Shown piece by piece: positions 39,688-50,209 of a stretch of DNA of 64,000 nucleotides. The position numbers were made by a program, and so were the translations under genes. Source of the DNA: Lachnospiraceae bacterium (GTDB taxonomy: Bacteria; Bacillota_A; Clostridia; Lachnospirales; Lachnospiraceae); assembly GCA_017522685.1 (NCBI GenBank), contig JAFWYN010000019.1:1-64000 (forward strand), in the 5' to 3' direction. The notes beneath the pieces are model-generated. The model was not told the DNA's origin and made no database searches. It saw only the letters and a list, made by a program, of their open reading frames with translations. Position 1 is the first letter of the stretch, and each line of letters begins with the position of its first letter.

Positions 39688-41502
39688 TTATCGGCCCACA
39701 AATACTGCAATGCTTCTTTTCTCAATCTTATAAATATCCTCTGTTGTATCAGTAATTGTATCCTTTGTTGAAAGCGTTTTATTGGATGTCATTAGGAGCT
39801 GCTTCCAAACTTTTTTCTTTGGCAGCTTGGGAAGTGCAAATTCATGGTCCTCCCAATGCATATTTACAGCCACATAATAATACTGTCCCTCACACCCCTT
39901 TGCATATTCACCGCAAAGCATAAAGCCTATTTGCCTGCTATAGTGCTCCCAGGAAGGTTTCCACGCTTCTTCCCCGTGATAAGAAATATCAGGACATCCG
40001 CAGGATTTATAATCCATAATCATGCATTCCTTCTCTAGATGGAATACACCGGTGCTTTTACGCAAGGCTATTAATTCTTTCACAAAATTAAAAACTTCCT
40101 GATTCTTATTCAAATCTTTCCAATTCAACCAGGTAATATCATTATCCTGACAATAGGGATTATTATTGCCCTTTTGAGAATTGCTAAATTCATCACCCAT
40201 AAAGAAAAACGGGGTCCCCTGTGAAAGCATCAGCAATGTAAATGCATTTTTCACCTGTTTTTCACGTAGTGCAACCACCTGTTTCTTACGTGTGGCGCCT
40301 TCTGCACCGCAATTCCAGCTGAAATTGTAATCCGCACCATCCTTATTGTCTTCACCGTTGGCTTCGTTATATTTACGGTCGTAGCTAAACAAATCCGTCA
40401 TGGTAAAACCGTAATAATTGGTAATATAATTAATCACTCCATTGGTAGCCGGATTGATACGCATATGCTTCATCACCTCGTAAAGCATCCCCTCGTCGCC
40501 TTTCAGAAAACGACGCATATCATACATATATCCATCATTATAGGTAGCCAAATTACGCTTATTCGGTTTTTCATGCGCCACATACAGCTCTCCTATCGGA
40601 AACTGATGATACCAAAGCTTACACTCAGCCAAAAAAGCATCCTTCACCACATCCTTAATCCTTGAAACCTCACCGATTAGATGAAAACCATCCACATGAT
40701 AAACCATGTGCCAGTATCGCAGCACGGAAATTACTTCACCGACAGGTGTCTCCGGTTTAAAATATACCTGCATAATCACTTCCATACCATACTTATGAAA
40801 TGCTTTTATCATATCTTTACATTCCGATACCGCATCTGTCTTAGAAGAAAATGCACGTTTGGGTGCATAATAAAAGGCATCCTGATATCCCCAATAATTC
40901 ACCTTATCCGGGATACATTTCATCACCTTTTCCGTATTTTTTTCAGAGACTTTCGGTCTTTCATTAAATTCATAAATGGGCTGTAGTTCCACTGTGGTAA
41001 TGCCTAATTCTTTAAGATAGGGCATCTTCTCCATTACTCCGGCAAATGTCCCCTTTGCTTTTACTTCCGAAGAAGCATGCTTGGTAAAACCGCGAACATG
41101 CATGCCATAAACAACGCGCTCCTCATAAGTAAGACCGGGAAAGCAATCATCATCCCAATCATACTCATCATTTTCCAACAACGCCTTAAACGATTCTTCG
41201 TTCTTATATTCTCCAAAGGTATCCTTTCCGGCAAACCCTACTGCATATTTATCGGCAACTATCCTGCCCTCCTCATAAAAGGAATAAGCTACCGACTCCA
41301 CATCCTTCTCATCTAATGCCAGATAAAAAACATTGCCAAACTGATTTTGGAATGGATATCTTGCCTTCTCTGTCCCTGTATTTATGTCATATAACACAAT
41401 ACCGCAATCCTGTTTATCCGACACAAAGGAAAATAATACCTGATTCCCTGATTTATTCACACCGAAAGGTTGTTTTAATAACGACTGCTCCATCTGATAC
41501 AT
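39688..41502 (-). CDS. GH13-like protein lacking catalytic residues (pseudoenzyme)
   Basis: 604 residues with the order of a pullulanase/isoamylase-like protein: a CBM48-type N-terminus, then a barrel starting VVYGMHVRGFTKH and a C-terminal beta domain. The four GH13 motifs are degenerate. Region I reads EVIMQVYFKPE (no Asp...Asn-His). Region II reads VDGFHLIGEVS (no nucleophile Asp after GF-x-F). Region III reads LYVAHEKPN. Region IV reads NYITNYYGFT (no His-Asp). It probably does not cleave glycans and may bind alpha-glucan or act as a regulator. It is long, intact and well formed, so it is not simply decaying. Confidence 0.8.
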   Translation of the reverse strand: MYQMEQSLLKQPFGVNKSGNQVLFSFVSDKQDCGIVLYDINTGTEKARYPFQNQFGNVFYLALDEKDVESVAYSFYEEGRIVADKYAVGFAGKDTFGEYKNEESFKALLENDEYDWDDDCFPGLTYEERVVYGMHVRGFTKHASSEVKAKGTFAGVMEKMPYLKELGITTVELQPIYEFNERPKVSEKNTEKVMKCIPDKVNYWGYQDAFYYAPKRAFSSKTDAVSECKDMIKAFHKYGMEVIMQVYFKPETPVGEVISVLRYWHMVYHVDGFHLIGEVSRIKDVVKDAFLAECKLWYHQFPIGELYVAHEKPNKRNLATYNDGYMYDMRRFLKGDEGMLYEVMKHMRINPATNGVINYITNYYGFTMTDLFSYDRKYNEANGEDNKDGADYNFSWNCGAEGATRKKQVVALREKQVKNAFTLLMLSQGTPFFFMGDEFSNSQKGNNNPYCQDNDITWLNWKDLNKNQEVFNFVKELIALRKSTGVFHLEKECMIMDYKSCGCPDISYHGEEAWKPSWEHYSRQIGFMLCGEYAKGCEGQYYYVAVNMHWEDHEFALPKLPKKKVWKQLLMTSNKTLSTKDTITDTTEDIYKIEKRSIAVFVGR

Positions 41503-41686
41503 TTTTCACCTCTCATATTTGCCAACTTCTCATAATCTTATTCTACTTTATCCCGCTTGCTATTGCAAGAAACTATTACATTTTCTTCCTCTTTCCCAGA
41601 TATTTCTTCCAATTACTTGAAACCCTTCTTATAATACGCTATAATAATCGCAAATAAACATATATGTACTGTAAAAGGAGGCTATC

Positions 41687-42001
41687 ATGGCAAAACAGGA
41701 TCAGTTTGATGAAGAAATGACAGTGGATATCACTTTAGAAAATGATGAAGTGGTTACCTGTGCGGTTATTACTATTTTAGAGGTAGAAGGCAAGGATTAT
41801 ATCGTATTACTTCCTCTGGATGAAGATGGTAACAATGATGACGGTGAAGTTTGGTTCTACGGTTACAGTGAGAATCCGGACGACCCTAATGAAGAACCTG
41901 TCCTTGAATATATCGAGGATGACGACGAGTACGAAGCGGTTGCAGATGCCTTTGATGAATATCTTGATAGTTGCGAGTTTGATGAATTGGTAGAGGAATA
42001 A
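41687..42001 (+). CDS. DUF1292 family acidic protein
   Basis: 104 residues, extremely acidic (about 35% Asp/Glu), with the DUF1292 core (ITLENDEVVTCAVITILEV, YIVLLPLDEDG, VWFYGYSE). DUF1292 proteins are found widely in Firmicutes, often near Holliday-junction resolvase genes; function unknown. AAAGGAGG precedes the ATG. A single gene, convergent with the helicase gene. Confidence 0.88.
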   Translation: MAKQDQFDEEMTVDITLENDEVVTCAVITILEVEGKDYIVLLPLDEDGNNDDGEVWFYGYSENPDDPNEEPVLEYIEDDDEYEAVADAFDEYLDSCEFDELVEE

Positions 42002-42008
42002 TCTTTTT

Positions 42009-42030
42009 GGGAGTAGTCGATGCTACTCCC
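42009..42030. terminator. Bidirectional terminator between DUF1292 and the helicase
   Basis: 8-bp perfect stem GGGAGTAG/CTACTCCC with 6-base loop and T7 on the plus strand. Confidence 0.85.
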
Positions 42031-42035
42031 TTTTT

Positions 42036-43925
42036 TTATTCCAAACCACATTCTTCCTGATAGGCTTCTATTCCCATCTCCTGTATAAAGCGGCTTTTTA
42101 ATCTGGGATTTTCTCTGGTGCCGGTCATATAATACAGCTCTACCTCCTGTCTTGCTCTGGTGATTCCCACATACATAAGTCTTCTTTCTTCCTCAATCAG
42201 CTTTTCAGAGACCTCACCCTTGGGTAATCGGGGAAAAATCCCCTCGTTCATATTCATAATATATACCTTTTCAAATTCCAGTCCCTTGGATGCATGGAGG
42301 GTCATCAAATGAATTCCTTCTTTTTTATCGTTCAGCTTTGCGATACTGTTCTCCAAATCCAATTTATAGCGCTCCCAATGTTCTTTCCAATCATTGAAGG
42401 AAGCAAAAGCTTCCGCATCTACCGTTAGCCATTCCAAGATATGCCTCCATTCATCCGGCAAGGTCGAAACACTTCTTACCTTTGATAGTAGATAGGTCTC
42501 ATAATTCATGGCATGCAGAATATACTTCATACCTAAGGACGGTCTAAAATTCTTTAATCGTGCCAAATGCCTTTCTAAATTCTCCAGACCAGATAACATT
42601 TGCTTATCCTCATACCAATCCGTTCGGAAATGTGACTTAATGTCCGAAAGAGAAATCGGGTCTTTTTTAAAATATTCTCTGCATGCAATCAAGCCGCTTT
42701 TGCTTAGGATTCGTAGCCACAGACTTCTATCCAAACATCCATTGGCCGCCATATAATAATCTTCCACATCCTTGGCAATAAAATGCTCATATACGGACTT
42801 TATTTTTTCTCTTAGCTGATAAGGTATTTTTTCCTTAGAAAGCTTCCCGGCCATCATTTGCAGGGAGGCATTGGTTCGAAATAAGATAGCCTGCCTTGCC
42901 AGTGTCTCTTTATCTTCCTCCTGTAATCTTCCCACCAATCTGTCACAGCTTGAATGTGTATTCATATCGCCGAAGACCGTTATTTTGCCCTTTTTACAGC
43001 CTTCCACACCTGTCACCATATTCTTTTCCATTCGCATCTTATTTTTCATTATCAGGCGTTTAGAGGCATCCACAATGGTATTCTCGCACCGATAATTAAT
43101 ATTCAGATAAATAATCCTGATATCCGGACAGCTATTTTTAAGCTTTTCAAAGCAATCACTGTCCGAACCGCGAAAACCGTATATTGCCTGGTCATCATCC
43201 CCAACCACAAACAGATTACGGTTTTTTTGCAACCATAGGGATATTAAATCATATTGCACCGGATTGATATCCTGATATTCATCAATCAGAATATATTGAT
43301 AACGATTTTGCCATTGTGCCAAGATTTCTGCATCCTCCTGAAATACTCTTTTGCACAGATACAGCATATCATCAAAATCCAATCTTCTATACCTTGTCAG
43401 CATATCTTCATATAAGCTAAATGCTTTTGCAAACCATTCCTCTTTCGGTTTATTCGCAGTATTCTTATAGAAACTCACATGTTCTAAAAAGACACGTACA
43501 TTTTCCTCAGAAATGGTATCTGTCAGACATTCTTTTAAAACCATACGGCCTATATTATATTTTTCTTTTTGGGTAATTAATTGAAACTCAGAATATTTTT
43601 TGATTCTTTTAATAAATTGAAAAAAGCAGGAATGAAAGGTTCCGAAACTAACCGGATAATATAGATGGGATGTTTGATTTTGATATTTCTTTAGTTCACG
43701 AACAAATTTCTCCTGCATGGATACGGCGGCTTCTTTGGTATAGGTGATGACCAAAATCTTTTCCGCAGAGACTTTTCTCTCCAGCAAAAGGTACAGCACC
43801 CTGCGAATCATTGTTAATGTCTTGCCGGAGCCGGGACCTGCCGCCACCAGGGCAGGTCCTTCTCCGTGCATCACAGCCTCTCGCTGCGCTTCATTTAACC
43901 CTTCTGTCAAAGGTGTTTTAAGCAT
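42036..43925 (-). CDS. UvrD/Rep-type ATP-dependent DNA helicase
   Basis: 629 residues, superfamily 1A. Q motif and Walker [21 protein letters not shown] then GPGSGKT; motif [15 protein letters not shown]; motif [17 protein letters not shown]; motif [13 protein letters not shown]; motif [15 protein letters not shown]. Slightly shorter than PcrA/UvrD (about 720-750). Likely unwinds DNA in repair or recombination. The start was set at [11 protein letters not shown], whose ATG overlaps the gltX stop by 8 bases; a frame 78 bases longer would extend far into gltX. Confidence 0.9.
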   Translation of the reverse strand: MLKTPLTEGLNEAQREAVMHGEGPALVAAGPGSGKTLTMIRRVLYLLLERKVSAEKILVITYTKEAAVSMQEKFVRELKKYQNQTSHLYYPVSFGTFHSCFFQFIKRIKKYSEFQLITQKEKYNIGRMVLKECLTDTISEENVRVFLEHVSFYKNTANKPKEEWFAKAFSLYEDMLTRYRRLDFDDMLYLCKRVFQEDAEILAQWQNRYQYILIDEYQDINPVQYDLISLWLQKNRNLFVVGDDDQAIYGFRGSDSDCFEKLKNSCPDIRIIYLNINYRCENTIVDASKRLIMKNKMRMEKNMVTGVEGCKKGKITVFGDMNTHSSCDRLVGRLQEEDKETLARQAILFRTNASLQMMAGKLSKEKIPYQLREKIKSVYEHFIAKDVEDYYMAANGCLDRSLWLRILSKSGLIACREYFKKDPISLSDIKSHFRTDWYEDKQMLSGLENLERHLARLKNFRPSLGMKYILHAMNYETYLLSKVRSVSTLPDEWRHILEWLTVDAEAFASFNDWKEHWERYKLDLENSIAKLNDKKEGIHLMTLHASKGLEFEKVYIMNMNEGIFPRLPKGEVSEKLIEEERRLMYVGITRARQEVELYYMTGTRENPRLKSRFIQEMGIEAYQEECGLE

Positions 43926-45372
43926 TCTGTAATAGTTCGATTCCCTTACGGATTCTGGCAAGAGACTCATCCTTTCCAAGGATTTCCATAATCTCCGTAG
44001 CACCGGCAGGGGTCATCTGCTTACCGGATACTGCAGTACGGATGGGCCACATTACATAACCGTTTTTACAGCCCTTCTCCTCCACATATTTTACAAGTGT
44101 CGCATATAAAGCATCATTGCTGTAATCATCCTGTGCTTCCAACAGAGGAAGTATTTCTGTAAGAACCTCTAAAGAAGTCTCGCTATTCGTCTTCATCTTC
44201 TTGTGAGTATACATTTCCACATCATACTCGGGTAATGCTTCAAAGAAATCCACCTGAGCAGCAATGTCATTGAATGTCTCAATACGAGTCTTTACCATAC
44301 CGGCAATCTTCTTCAAATCAAAATTCTTAGTTAAAGCAGCCTTCAAATAGCTTTCTGCCATCTGAAAGAATTTATCATCATCCATAGCCTTCAGATACTC
44401 ACCGTTCATCCAACGAAGCTTCACCATATCGAATACCGCAGGAGATTTGCTGATACGTTTGTAATCAAACTTCTCAATCAGCTCCTGTAAGCTGAAGATT
44501 TCGTTATTATCCTCAGGACTCCAACCAAGTAATGCAATATAGTTTACAATTGCCTCTGTCAAAAAGCCCTGCTCCAATAAATCCTCAAAGGAAGAATGGC
44601 CGCTTCTCTTAGACAGCTTCTTATGATTCTCATCGGTAATCAAGGGCAGATGCACGTAAACAGGCACTTCCCAGCCGAAAGCATCATAAAGTCTTACATA
44701 TTTAGGAGAAGAAGAAAGATACTCATTTCCTCTTACCACATGGGTTATGTTCATGGTATGGTCATCCACTACATTTGCAAAGTTGTAGGTAGGATATCCA
44801 TCGGACTTAATCAAAATCATATCATCCAATTCGCTGTTTTGAACAGTAATCGCTCCATACAGCTCATCATGGAAAGTGGTAGTACCTTCTGTGGGATTGT
44901 TCTGACGGATGACAAAGGGCTTGCCGGCATCCAGATTGGTCTGGATTTCATCCTTGGAAAGTCCTAAGCAATGCTTATCATAAATGGTAATCTCCTTACC
45001 CTCTACTACTTCGCTCTTTAAGGTAGCTAATCTCTCCTTATCACAGAAGCAGTAATATGCCTCACCCTTATCAATCAGTTCCTTGGCATACTTCATATAA
45101 ATACCGGTCTGCATACGCTCACTCTGTACATAGGGACCATAACCGCCGTCCTTATCCGGACCTTCATCATGAATGAGGCCGGTCTTCTCCATGGTACGGT
45201 AAATAATCTCAGTAGCACCTTCCACGAAACGCTCCTGGTCCGTATCCTCAATACGAAGCATAAAGCTTCCGCCGTCATGCTTTGCAATTAAAAACTCATA
45301 CAAAGCGGAACGCAAATTACCCACATGCATTTTACCGGTAGGACTGGGTGCATATCTTGTTCTGATTTTCAT
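43918..45372 (-). CDS. gltX: Glutamyl-tRNA synthetase
   Basis: 484 residues, class I. HIGH-type motif at [18 protein letters not shown] and KMSKS-type motif at [12 protein letters not shown]. Charges tRNA-Glu, and in genomes with GatCAB also tRNA-Gln. TGGAGG before the ATG. The helicase gene follows with overlapping stop/start. Confidence 0.96.
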   Translation of the reverse strand: MKIRTRYAPSPTGKMHVGNLRSALYEFLIAKHDGGSFMLRIEDTDQERFVEGATEIIYRTMEKTGLIHDEGPDKDGGYGPYVQSERMQTGIYMKYAKELIDKGEAYYCFCDKERLATLKSEVVEGKEITIYDKHCLGLSKDEIQTNLDAGKPFVIRQNNPTEGTTTFHDELYGAITVQNSELDDMILIKSDGYPTYNFANVVDDHTMNITHVVRGNEYLSSSPKYVRLYDAFGWEVPVYVHLPLITDENHKKLSKRSGHSSFEDLLEQGFLTEAIVNYIALLGWSPEDNNEIFSLQELIEKFDYKRISKSPAVFDMVKLRWMNGEYLKAMDDDKFFQMAESYLKAALTKNFDLKKIAGMVKTRIETFNDIAAQVDFFEALPEYDVEMYTHKKMKTNSETSLEVLTEILPLLEAQDDYSNDALYATLVKYVEEKGCKNGYVMWPIRTAVSGKQMTPAGATEIMEILGKDESLARIRKGIELLQNA

Positions 45373-45391
45373 TTTTATTCTCCTCCAAATT

Positions 45392-46894
45392 CTATTCTTC
45401 TATCATATCCGGCACATCTTTTTCTGCCGCTTCTTTAAATTTATTAACTTCCTTCATAGCCTGGGGTAATGCAATATTGGTTCCGGCACCGGCAATACAT
45501 CCTCCCGGACAGGCCATACCTTCTATCAGACAACCATTTTTCTTTCCTGCCTTGGCCAAAAGAAGCATCTTTTTACACTCTGCCAGACTTTCCGCATGCT
45601 CAATCTTTACTTCCGTACCCGGATAGTATTTGTTGATACATTCTTCAATGGCACTGGCCACTCCGCCTGCCACACCATATCCACGACCCGCTGCGGTAGC
45701 ATCCTTCATCTCATCCATAGCTTGGATTTCTTCTAAAAGAATGCCCTTTGCTTCAAACATACCGGTAAGCTCTTCAAAGGTGATTACAAAATCCACATCG
45801 GAACGTACGGTTCTTCTTGATGCTTCCAGCTTCTTGGATGCGCAGGGTCCGATAAACACCACCAATGCTTCCGGATAATCCTTCTTGATAATTCGTGCCG
45901 TAGCTACCATGGGTGTTAACTCGTTGCTGATTTTGTCGATGGTCTCCGGGAACAGATTCTTCGCCATAACTGACCATGACGGACAACATGAGGTAAGCGC
46001 AAATGCCTGGTTACCGGTAGCTACTTCCTTTACATAGTGTTCTGCTTCCGCAATACAACCCAAATCCGCACCGATTGCCGTCTCATATACTTCTGCAAAT
46101 CCTAACTGCTTTAACGCCGTCTTAAACATTTCCGGAGTCACCTTGGGTCCAAACTGACCTACAAAAGCCGGTGCAATCTGTGCAATTACCATTTTGCCGG
46201 ACTTCATAGCTTTAATTAGCTGGAAAATCTGGGACTTGTCTGCGATGGCACCAAAAGGACAACTTACCATACATTGTCCACAGGATACGCATAAATCATT
46301 ATCTATCACTGCTCTTCCACGCTCGTCGGATTTGATAGCTCCGATACCGCATGCAGCCTTACAGGGACGCTCTTTATGAGTAATGGCATCATAAGGGCAA
46401 ATCGTCTTACATTTGCCGCATTTGATACATTTTTCCTGATCAATCACAGACTTACCATTAATAAATGTAATGGCATCCTTCGGACAAACCTCCTGGCAAG
46501 GATGTGCCACACAGCCCATACAGGCATTGGTAACAAAATATTCGTTCTCCGGACAGGCATTACAAGCAGACGGAATCACCTGCATCAATGGCGGTTCATA
46601 ATACTTTTCATCAATATTACTTTCTTCCACACCTTCTGTCAAATGTCCGGGACGATTTCTGTTTTCCGGTCTGAGGCTCATACCCATGGCCAGACGGATA
46701 CGTTCACGGATAATCGCTCTGTCTCGATATACACTTTCCCAATATTCTGATTCATCATAGTCCACCAGCTTATAGGGTAAAGCTTCCATATCATCTTTTA
46801 AATTGGTAGATTCATAAGCCAATTTTGACACCTCACGAAACACCATTCTGCGGCGCTTACGTATGGGGGTATCAATTCCTCTCATGCTGCTCAT
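45392..46894 (-). CDS. Monomeric ferredoxin-type [FeFe] hydrogenase, group B-like
   Basis: 500 residues. An N-terminal region of 4Fe-4S ligands ([38 protein letters not shown]) feeds an H-cluster domain. The three H-cluster motifs are L1 TSCCPSW, L2 GPCASK and L3 EGMACPGGC; this set is closer to group B enzymes than to the classic MPCxxK form. The reaction is reversible proton reduction with ferredoxin, or a sensory role. Maturation genes hydEFG are not in the window. The start after GGAGAGG is 60 bases inside the longest frame. Confidence 0.85.
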   Translation of the reverse strand: MSSMRGIDTPIRKRRRMVFREVSKLAYESTNLKDDMEALPYKLVDYDESEYWESVYRDRAIIRERIRLAMGMSLRPENRNRPGHLTEGVEESNIDEKYYEPPLMQVIPSACNACPENEYFVTNACMGCVAHPCQEVCPKDAITFINGKSVIDQEKCIKCGKCKTICPYDAITHKERPCKAACGIGAIKSDERGRAVIDNDLCVSCGQCMVSCPFGAIADKSQIFQLIKAMKSGKMVIAQIAPAFVGQFGPKVTPEMFKTALKQLGFAEVYETAIGADLGCIAEAEHYVKEVATGNQAFALTSCCPSWSVMAKNLFPETIDKISNELTPMVATARIIKKDYPEALVVFIGPCASKKLEASRRTVRSDVDFVITFEELTGMFEAKGILLEEIQAMDEMKDATAAGRGYGVAGGVASAIEECINKYYPGTEVKIEHAESLAECKKMLLLAKAGKKNGCLIEGMACPGGCIAGAGTNIALPQAMKEVNKFKEAAEKDVPDMIEE

Positions 46895-47075
46895 ACTGCA
46901 TTCCTCTCCATCACCATATTTCCATATTCTATCACAAATCCTTAATTCCCACATTCAACCTATAGTATAACATTAAAATACAATTTTCAAAAGATGGTTT
47001 TTGACGAATTTACGAAAACATTATACATATTTATTGCCCATTATGACGTTTCTTTCACCACATTTTACCATGATT

Positions 47076-47083
47076 CATACAAT
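47076..47083 (+). promoter_or_regulatory. Sigma-E-like -10 element upstream of cotJA
   Basis: CATACAAT matches the mother-cell sigma-E -10 consensus (CATACA-T) 30 bases before cotJA; the -35 is not clear. Confidence 0.35.
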
Positions 47084-47113
47084 ATACTAAAACCTTTATA
47101 AGAAAGGCATTCT

Positions 47114-47290
47114 ATGTATCAATATTCTCTTGAAAAACCTAAAGATGATTTTACCATAGCGATGGCTTATGTACCCTGGCAGAATTTTCAGAAAATCTGC
47201 GAAAATCTTGAAGATGCCTACCGGGACGGCTCTATTTTCCCGGAACTCATCAAACCTTTTATGGGAAGGAGAAACGTCCATGGCAAATAA
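47114..47290 (+). CDS. cotJA: Spore coat-associated protein CotJA
   Basis: 58 residues: MAYVPWQNFQ, a short helix, then GSIFPELIKPFMG, the characteristic CotJA pattern. First gene of a cotJABC operon; CotJ proteins enter the spore coat during the mother-cell phase. The end overlaps the cotJB start by 11 bases. The ribosome binding site (AAAGGC) is weak. Confidence 0.88.
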   Translation: MYQYSLEKPKDDFTIAMAYVPWQNFQKICENLEDAYRDGSIFPELIKPFMGRRNVHGK

Positions 47291-47537
47291 TGATATGCAA
47301 TGTATGTTAAATGATATCGGTATCGTAGATTTTACCTTAGTGGACTTAATGCTCTATTTGGATACTCATCCTACCTGTAAGGAAGCCATGGAGTATTATA
47401 ACCATTATACAAAGGTAAAAAACAAAATGATGAAGGAATTTTCTATGCTTTATTTTCCACTGACCAAAGAATATGCTGAATCAACCACTGAATGGAGATG
47501 GGGAAAGGCCCCTCTTCCCTGGGAAAGGAGCTGCTAA
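47280..47537 (+). CDS. cotJB: Spore coat peptide CotJB
   Basis: 85 residues, with DFTLVDLMLYLDTHPTCKEA and YYNHYTKVKNKMM typical of CotJB, and a C-terminal WGKAPLPWE. GGGAAGGAG precedes the ATG. It is located between cotJA and cotJC, 3 bases before the latter, and is needed for coat assembly with CotJC. Confidence 0.92.
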   Translation: MANNDMQCMLNDIGIVDFTLVDLMLYLDTHPTCKEAMEYYNHYTKVKNKMMKEFSMLYFPLTKEYAESTTEWRWGKAPLPWERSC

Positions 47538-47540
47538 TAT

Positions 47541-48176
47541 ATGTTCAATTATGAAAAAAGATTACAATTCCCTGTAAATATTAAAGAAAATAATGCAAAA
47601 CTGGCACAGGTAATTATTTCACAGTTTGGTGGTCCCGACGGTGAATTGGCAGCTTCCATGCGTTATCTGTCACAGCGTTTTGCAACCCCTTATAAGGAAG
47701 TAGCCGGTCTTTTAACTGACATTGGTACCGAAGAACTTTCCCATCTTGAGATGGTTGGTAGCATCATTTATCAGTTAACCTGCGACTTGCCAATGAGCGA
47801 AATCGAAAAGAATGGTTTTGATAAATATTATGTGGATCACACTTTAGGTCTCTGGCCTCAGGCAGCCGGTGGTGTTCCTTTTAATGCCAATCAGTTCCAG
47901 TCCAAAGGTGATATCATCACTGATTTGTTTGAAGATATGGCTGCAGAACAAAAGGCGCGTACCACCTATGACAATATCTTACGTCTGGTAAAGGATTATC
48001 CTGATGTTTGTGCACCCATTAAATTCTTAAGAGCACGTGAAGTAGTTCATTTTCAGAGATTTGGCGAAGCATTACGTATAACTCAGGATCATCTGGATGA
48101 TCGCAACTTTTATGCCTTCAATCCCGGTTTTGATACCAATAACGATAGTCCTGCATGTGGTTGCAAATGCCAGTAA
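47541..48176 (+). CDS. cotJC: Spore coat protein CotJC, manganese-catalase family
   Basis: 211 residues related to dimanganese catalases. Metal-ligand type residues appear in GTEELSHLEMVGSI, FEDMAAEQKARTTYD and AREVVHFQRFGEAL. Probably degrades peroxide in the coat or serves as a structural coat protein. Ends in a Cys-rich CGCKCQ. GGAG before the ATG. Confidence 0.94.
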   Translation: MFNYEKRLQFPVNIKENNAKLAQVIISQFGGPDGELAASMRYLSQRFATPYKEVAGLLTDIGTEELSHLEMVGSIIYQLTCDLPMSEIEKNGFDKYYVDHTLGLWPQAAGGVPFNANQFQSKGDIITDLFEDMAAEQKARTTYDNILRLVKDYPDVCAPIKFLRAREVVHFQRFGEALRITQDHLDDRNFYAFNPGFDTNNDSPACGCKCQ

Positions 48177-48183
48177 TAACAAA

Positions 48184-48209
48184 ACCCCGGCGAATAGAAT
48201 CGCCGGGGT
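48184..48209. terminator. Bidirectional terminator between cotJC and the purine permease
   Basis: 10-bp GC-rich stem (48184-48193 with 48200-48209) with A-rich and T-containing flanks. Confidence 0.75.
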
Positions 48210-48222
48210 AAATCTCATGTTT

Positions 48223-49650
48223 TTAGATTGCCAGGAAAAACTTCACAAGGAAGATCAATGATAATACATATGTTAAGATAGATACATCCTTTGCCTTGCC
48301 GGTAAATACCTTGATTACAGTATAGGAAATCAGACCTAAACCTATCGCATGTCCGATAGAGCTGGATATAGGCATTGCAATCAACATAATTGCAACCGGT
48401 AAACACTGATCGATTTCATCAAAGTTGATATTCTTTAAGCCGGACAACATCAATACACCTACATAAATCAAAGCTGCTGAGGTAGCTGCGGCAGGAATAA
48501 TCGCTGCAATGGGTGCAATAAACATACATGCCAGGAAAATAATACCGGTAGTAAGTGCTGTCAATCCGGTACGTCCGCCAGCCTCTACACCGGAAGCTGA
48601 CTCTACAAAAGTAGTTACAGTAGAGGTACCTGTACTTGCGCCAACCACAGTACCGATAGCATCAGAAAGCAATGCTTCCTTCATCTTTGGCATTTTACCT
48701 TCTTCATCCATCATACCCGCACGGCTTGCAGTACCAACCAAGGTACCAATGGTATCAAACATATCAATAATACAGAAGGATACAATCAGAGTGATTACAG
48801 TAAACCAGCCCATTTTCATAAATCCTTCAAAATTAAACTTAAACAATGTGGTTTCTGCCATATCCTTAAAAGGAGGTATAAAGGATGCTCCTGCTAAAGA
48901 TGCAAAAGGATTGGTATCCAGGAAAATAGCCTGTCCTGCCCAGTAGATAATACTTGCAACCAGCATACCGATAATAACCGCAGCCTTTACACCCTTCTGT
49001 GCCAAAGCCACAATCACAAATAAACCAACGAACATGGTTACTACCGTAAGAACCATAGTACCATAACCACTACCCATAGTATCACTTGCCTGCTTTGCAG
49101 TTAATGCACCAAAGAAATCCTTCATCACATAAAAAGGACCACCTGTTTCAGAATAAACACCGGCATTGGAACCAAGACCGATATTCATTAACATCAAACC
49201 AATCGCAGGTGAAATACCCAAACGAACACCAAGAGGAATAGCATCTACGATTTTCTCACGTACATTAAATACGGAAAGAATGATGAATATAATACCTTCA
49301 ATTAAGATGATACAAAGTGCTGCTTGGAAGGATTCTACATACCCAAGACCGGTGATACTTACGATATTGGCAACAACTATAGCAAAGAAGCTGTTCAGAC
49401 CCATACCGGGTGCCATTGCGAAAGGCTTATTTGCCAGAAATGCCATTGCAAACATACCAATAGCAGATGCAATACAAGTTGCCATAAATACACCCTTCCA
49501 CAAAGGTGTGTCTCCCTGGTCAAAACCAACCAGAAGATTCGGATTCAAAGCTATGATATAAGCCATGGTCATAAAGGTAGTTAAACCTGCAATGATTTCT
49601 GTCTTAACCGTAGTTTTGTTATCCTTGAGTTTGAAAAGTTTTTCTAACAT
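48223..49650 (-). CDS. NCS2 family purine permease (guanine/hypoxanthine/adenine)
   Basis: 475 residues with about 12-14 membrane helices. Motifs of the AzgA/PbuG group: EIIAGLTTFMTMAYIIALNP, AMAPGMGLNSFFAI and GTSTVTTFVESASGVEAGGR. Imports purine bases by cation symport. AAGGAGG precedes the ATG. It is 28 bases after dut on the same strand. No purine (PurR- or guanine-) riboswitch was seen upstream; the gene seems to be in an operon with dut and nrdG. Confidence 0.93.
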   Translation of the reverse strand: MLEKLFKLKDNKTTVKTEIIAGLTTFMTMAYIIALNPNLLVGFDQGDTPLWKGVFMATCIASAIGMFAMAFLANKPFAMAPGMGLNSFFAIVVANIVSITGLGYVESFQAALCIILIEGIIFIILSVFNVREKIVDAIPLGVRLGISPAIGLMLMNIGLGSNAGVYSETGGPFYVMKDFFGALTAKQASDTMGSGYGTMVLTVVTMFVGLFVIVALAQKGVKAAVIIGMLVASIIYWAGQAIFLDTNPFASLAGASFIPPFKDMAETTLFKFNFEGFMKMGWFTVITLIVSFCIIDMFDTIGTLVGTASRAGMMDEEGKMPKMKEALLSDAIGTVVGASTGTSTVTTFVESASGVEAGGRTGLTALTTGIIFLACMFIAPIAAIIPAAATSAALIYVGVLMLSGLKNINFDEIDQCLPVAIMLIAMPISSSIGHAIGLGLISYTVIKVFTGKAKDVSILTYVLSLIFLVKFFLAI

Positions 49651-49678
49651 TGTTTTCCTCCTTTAAATATTTGGTTAT

Positions 49679-50191
49679 TTATTTCGTGGTGCTGCCAAAG
49701 CCACCATTACGTACTCCTTGTGCATCATCATCCATAGTAATGCCATACTCCAGAAAGATACCCTGTATAAAGCCCATACCTGCCGATATCTCTACTGTCT
49801 TACCTTCATTGGAATCATTGGTAATCTTTGCCATAATATGACCTTCATTATCCGAATAGAAATAATCACTGTCAATAATACCAACTGTATTATTTAGCTG
49901 AAGACGATACTTAAATCCAAGTCCGCTTCTGGGATACAGCTTAAGCACCCAGTCTTCTTCCATTTCTGCACGAATTCCGGTGGGAACCTTTACAGTCATC
50001 CCCGGTTCCATGGAAAATGCAAAGGGTGAAAAGAAATCATAACCCGCACTTCCCTTTGTTGCTCGTTTAGGCAATTCAATACTTTCGTAAATATCTTTAA
50101 TATCTGCTTCCGAATACTCCGGAAACTCATCCTTCACAGCACTCATAAACTGCTCCAGACTTACCTTATGAAACTTTGCTATTCTTCTCAT
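49679..50191 (-). CDS. dut: Deoxyuridine 5'-triphosphate nucleotidohydrolase (dUTPase-like)
   Basis: 170 residues, trimeric dUTPase type. Motif 1 GSAGYDFFSP, motif 2 PRSGLGFK, motif 3 NTVGIIDSDYF, and the C-terminal motif 5 RNGGFGSTTK. The N-terminal 45 residues form an extra helical segment not in the shortest dUTPases. It removes dUTP from the nucleotide pool and provides dUMP. Located between nrdG and the purine permease. Confidence 0.9.
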   Translation of the reverse strand: MRRIAKFHKVSLEQFMSAVKDEFPEYSEADIKDIYESIELPKRATKGSAGYDFFSPFAFSMEPGMTVKVPTGIRAEMEEDWVLKLYPRSGLGFKYRLQLNNTVGIIDSDYFYSDNEGHIMAKITNDSNEGKTVEISAGMGFIQGIFLEYGITMDDDAQGVRNGGFGSTTK

Positions 50192-50209
50192 TCTGTGTAC
50201 CTCTTCTCT

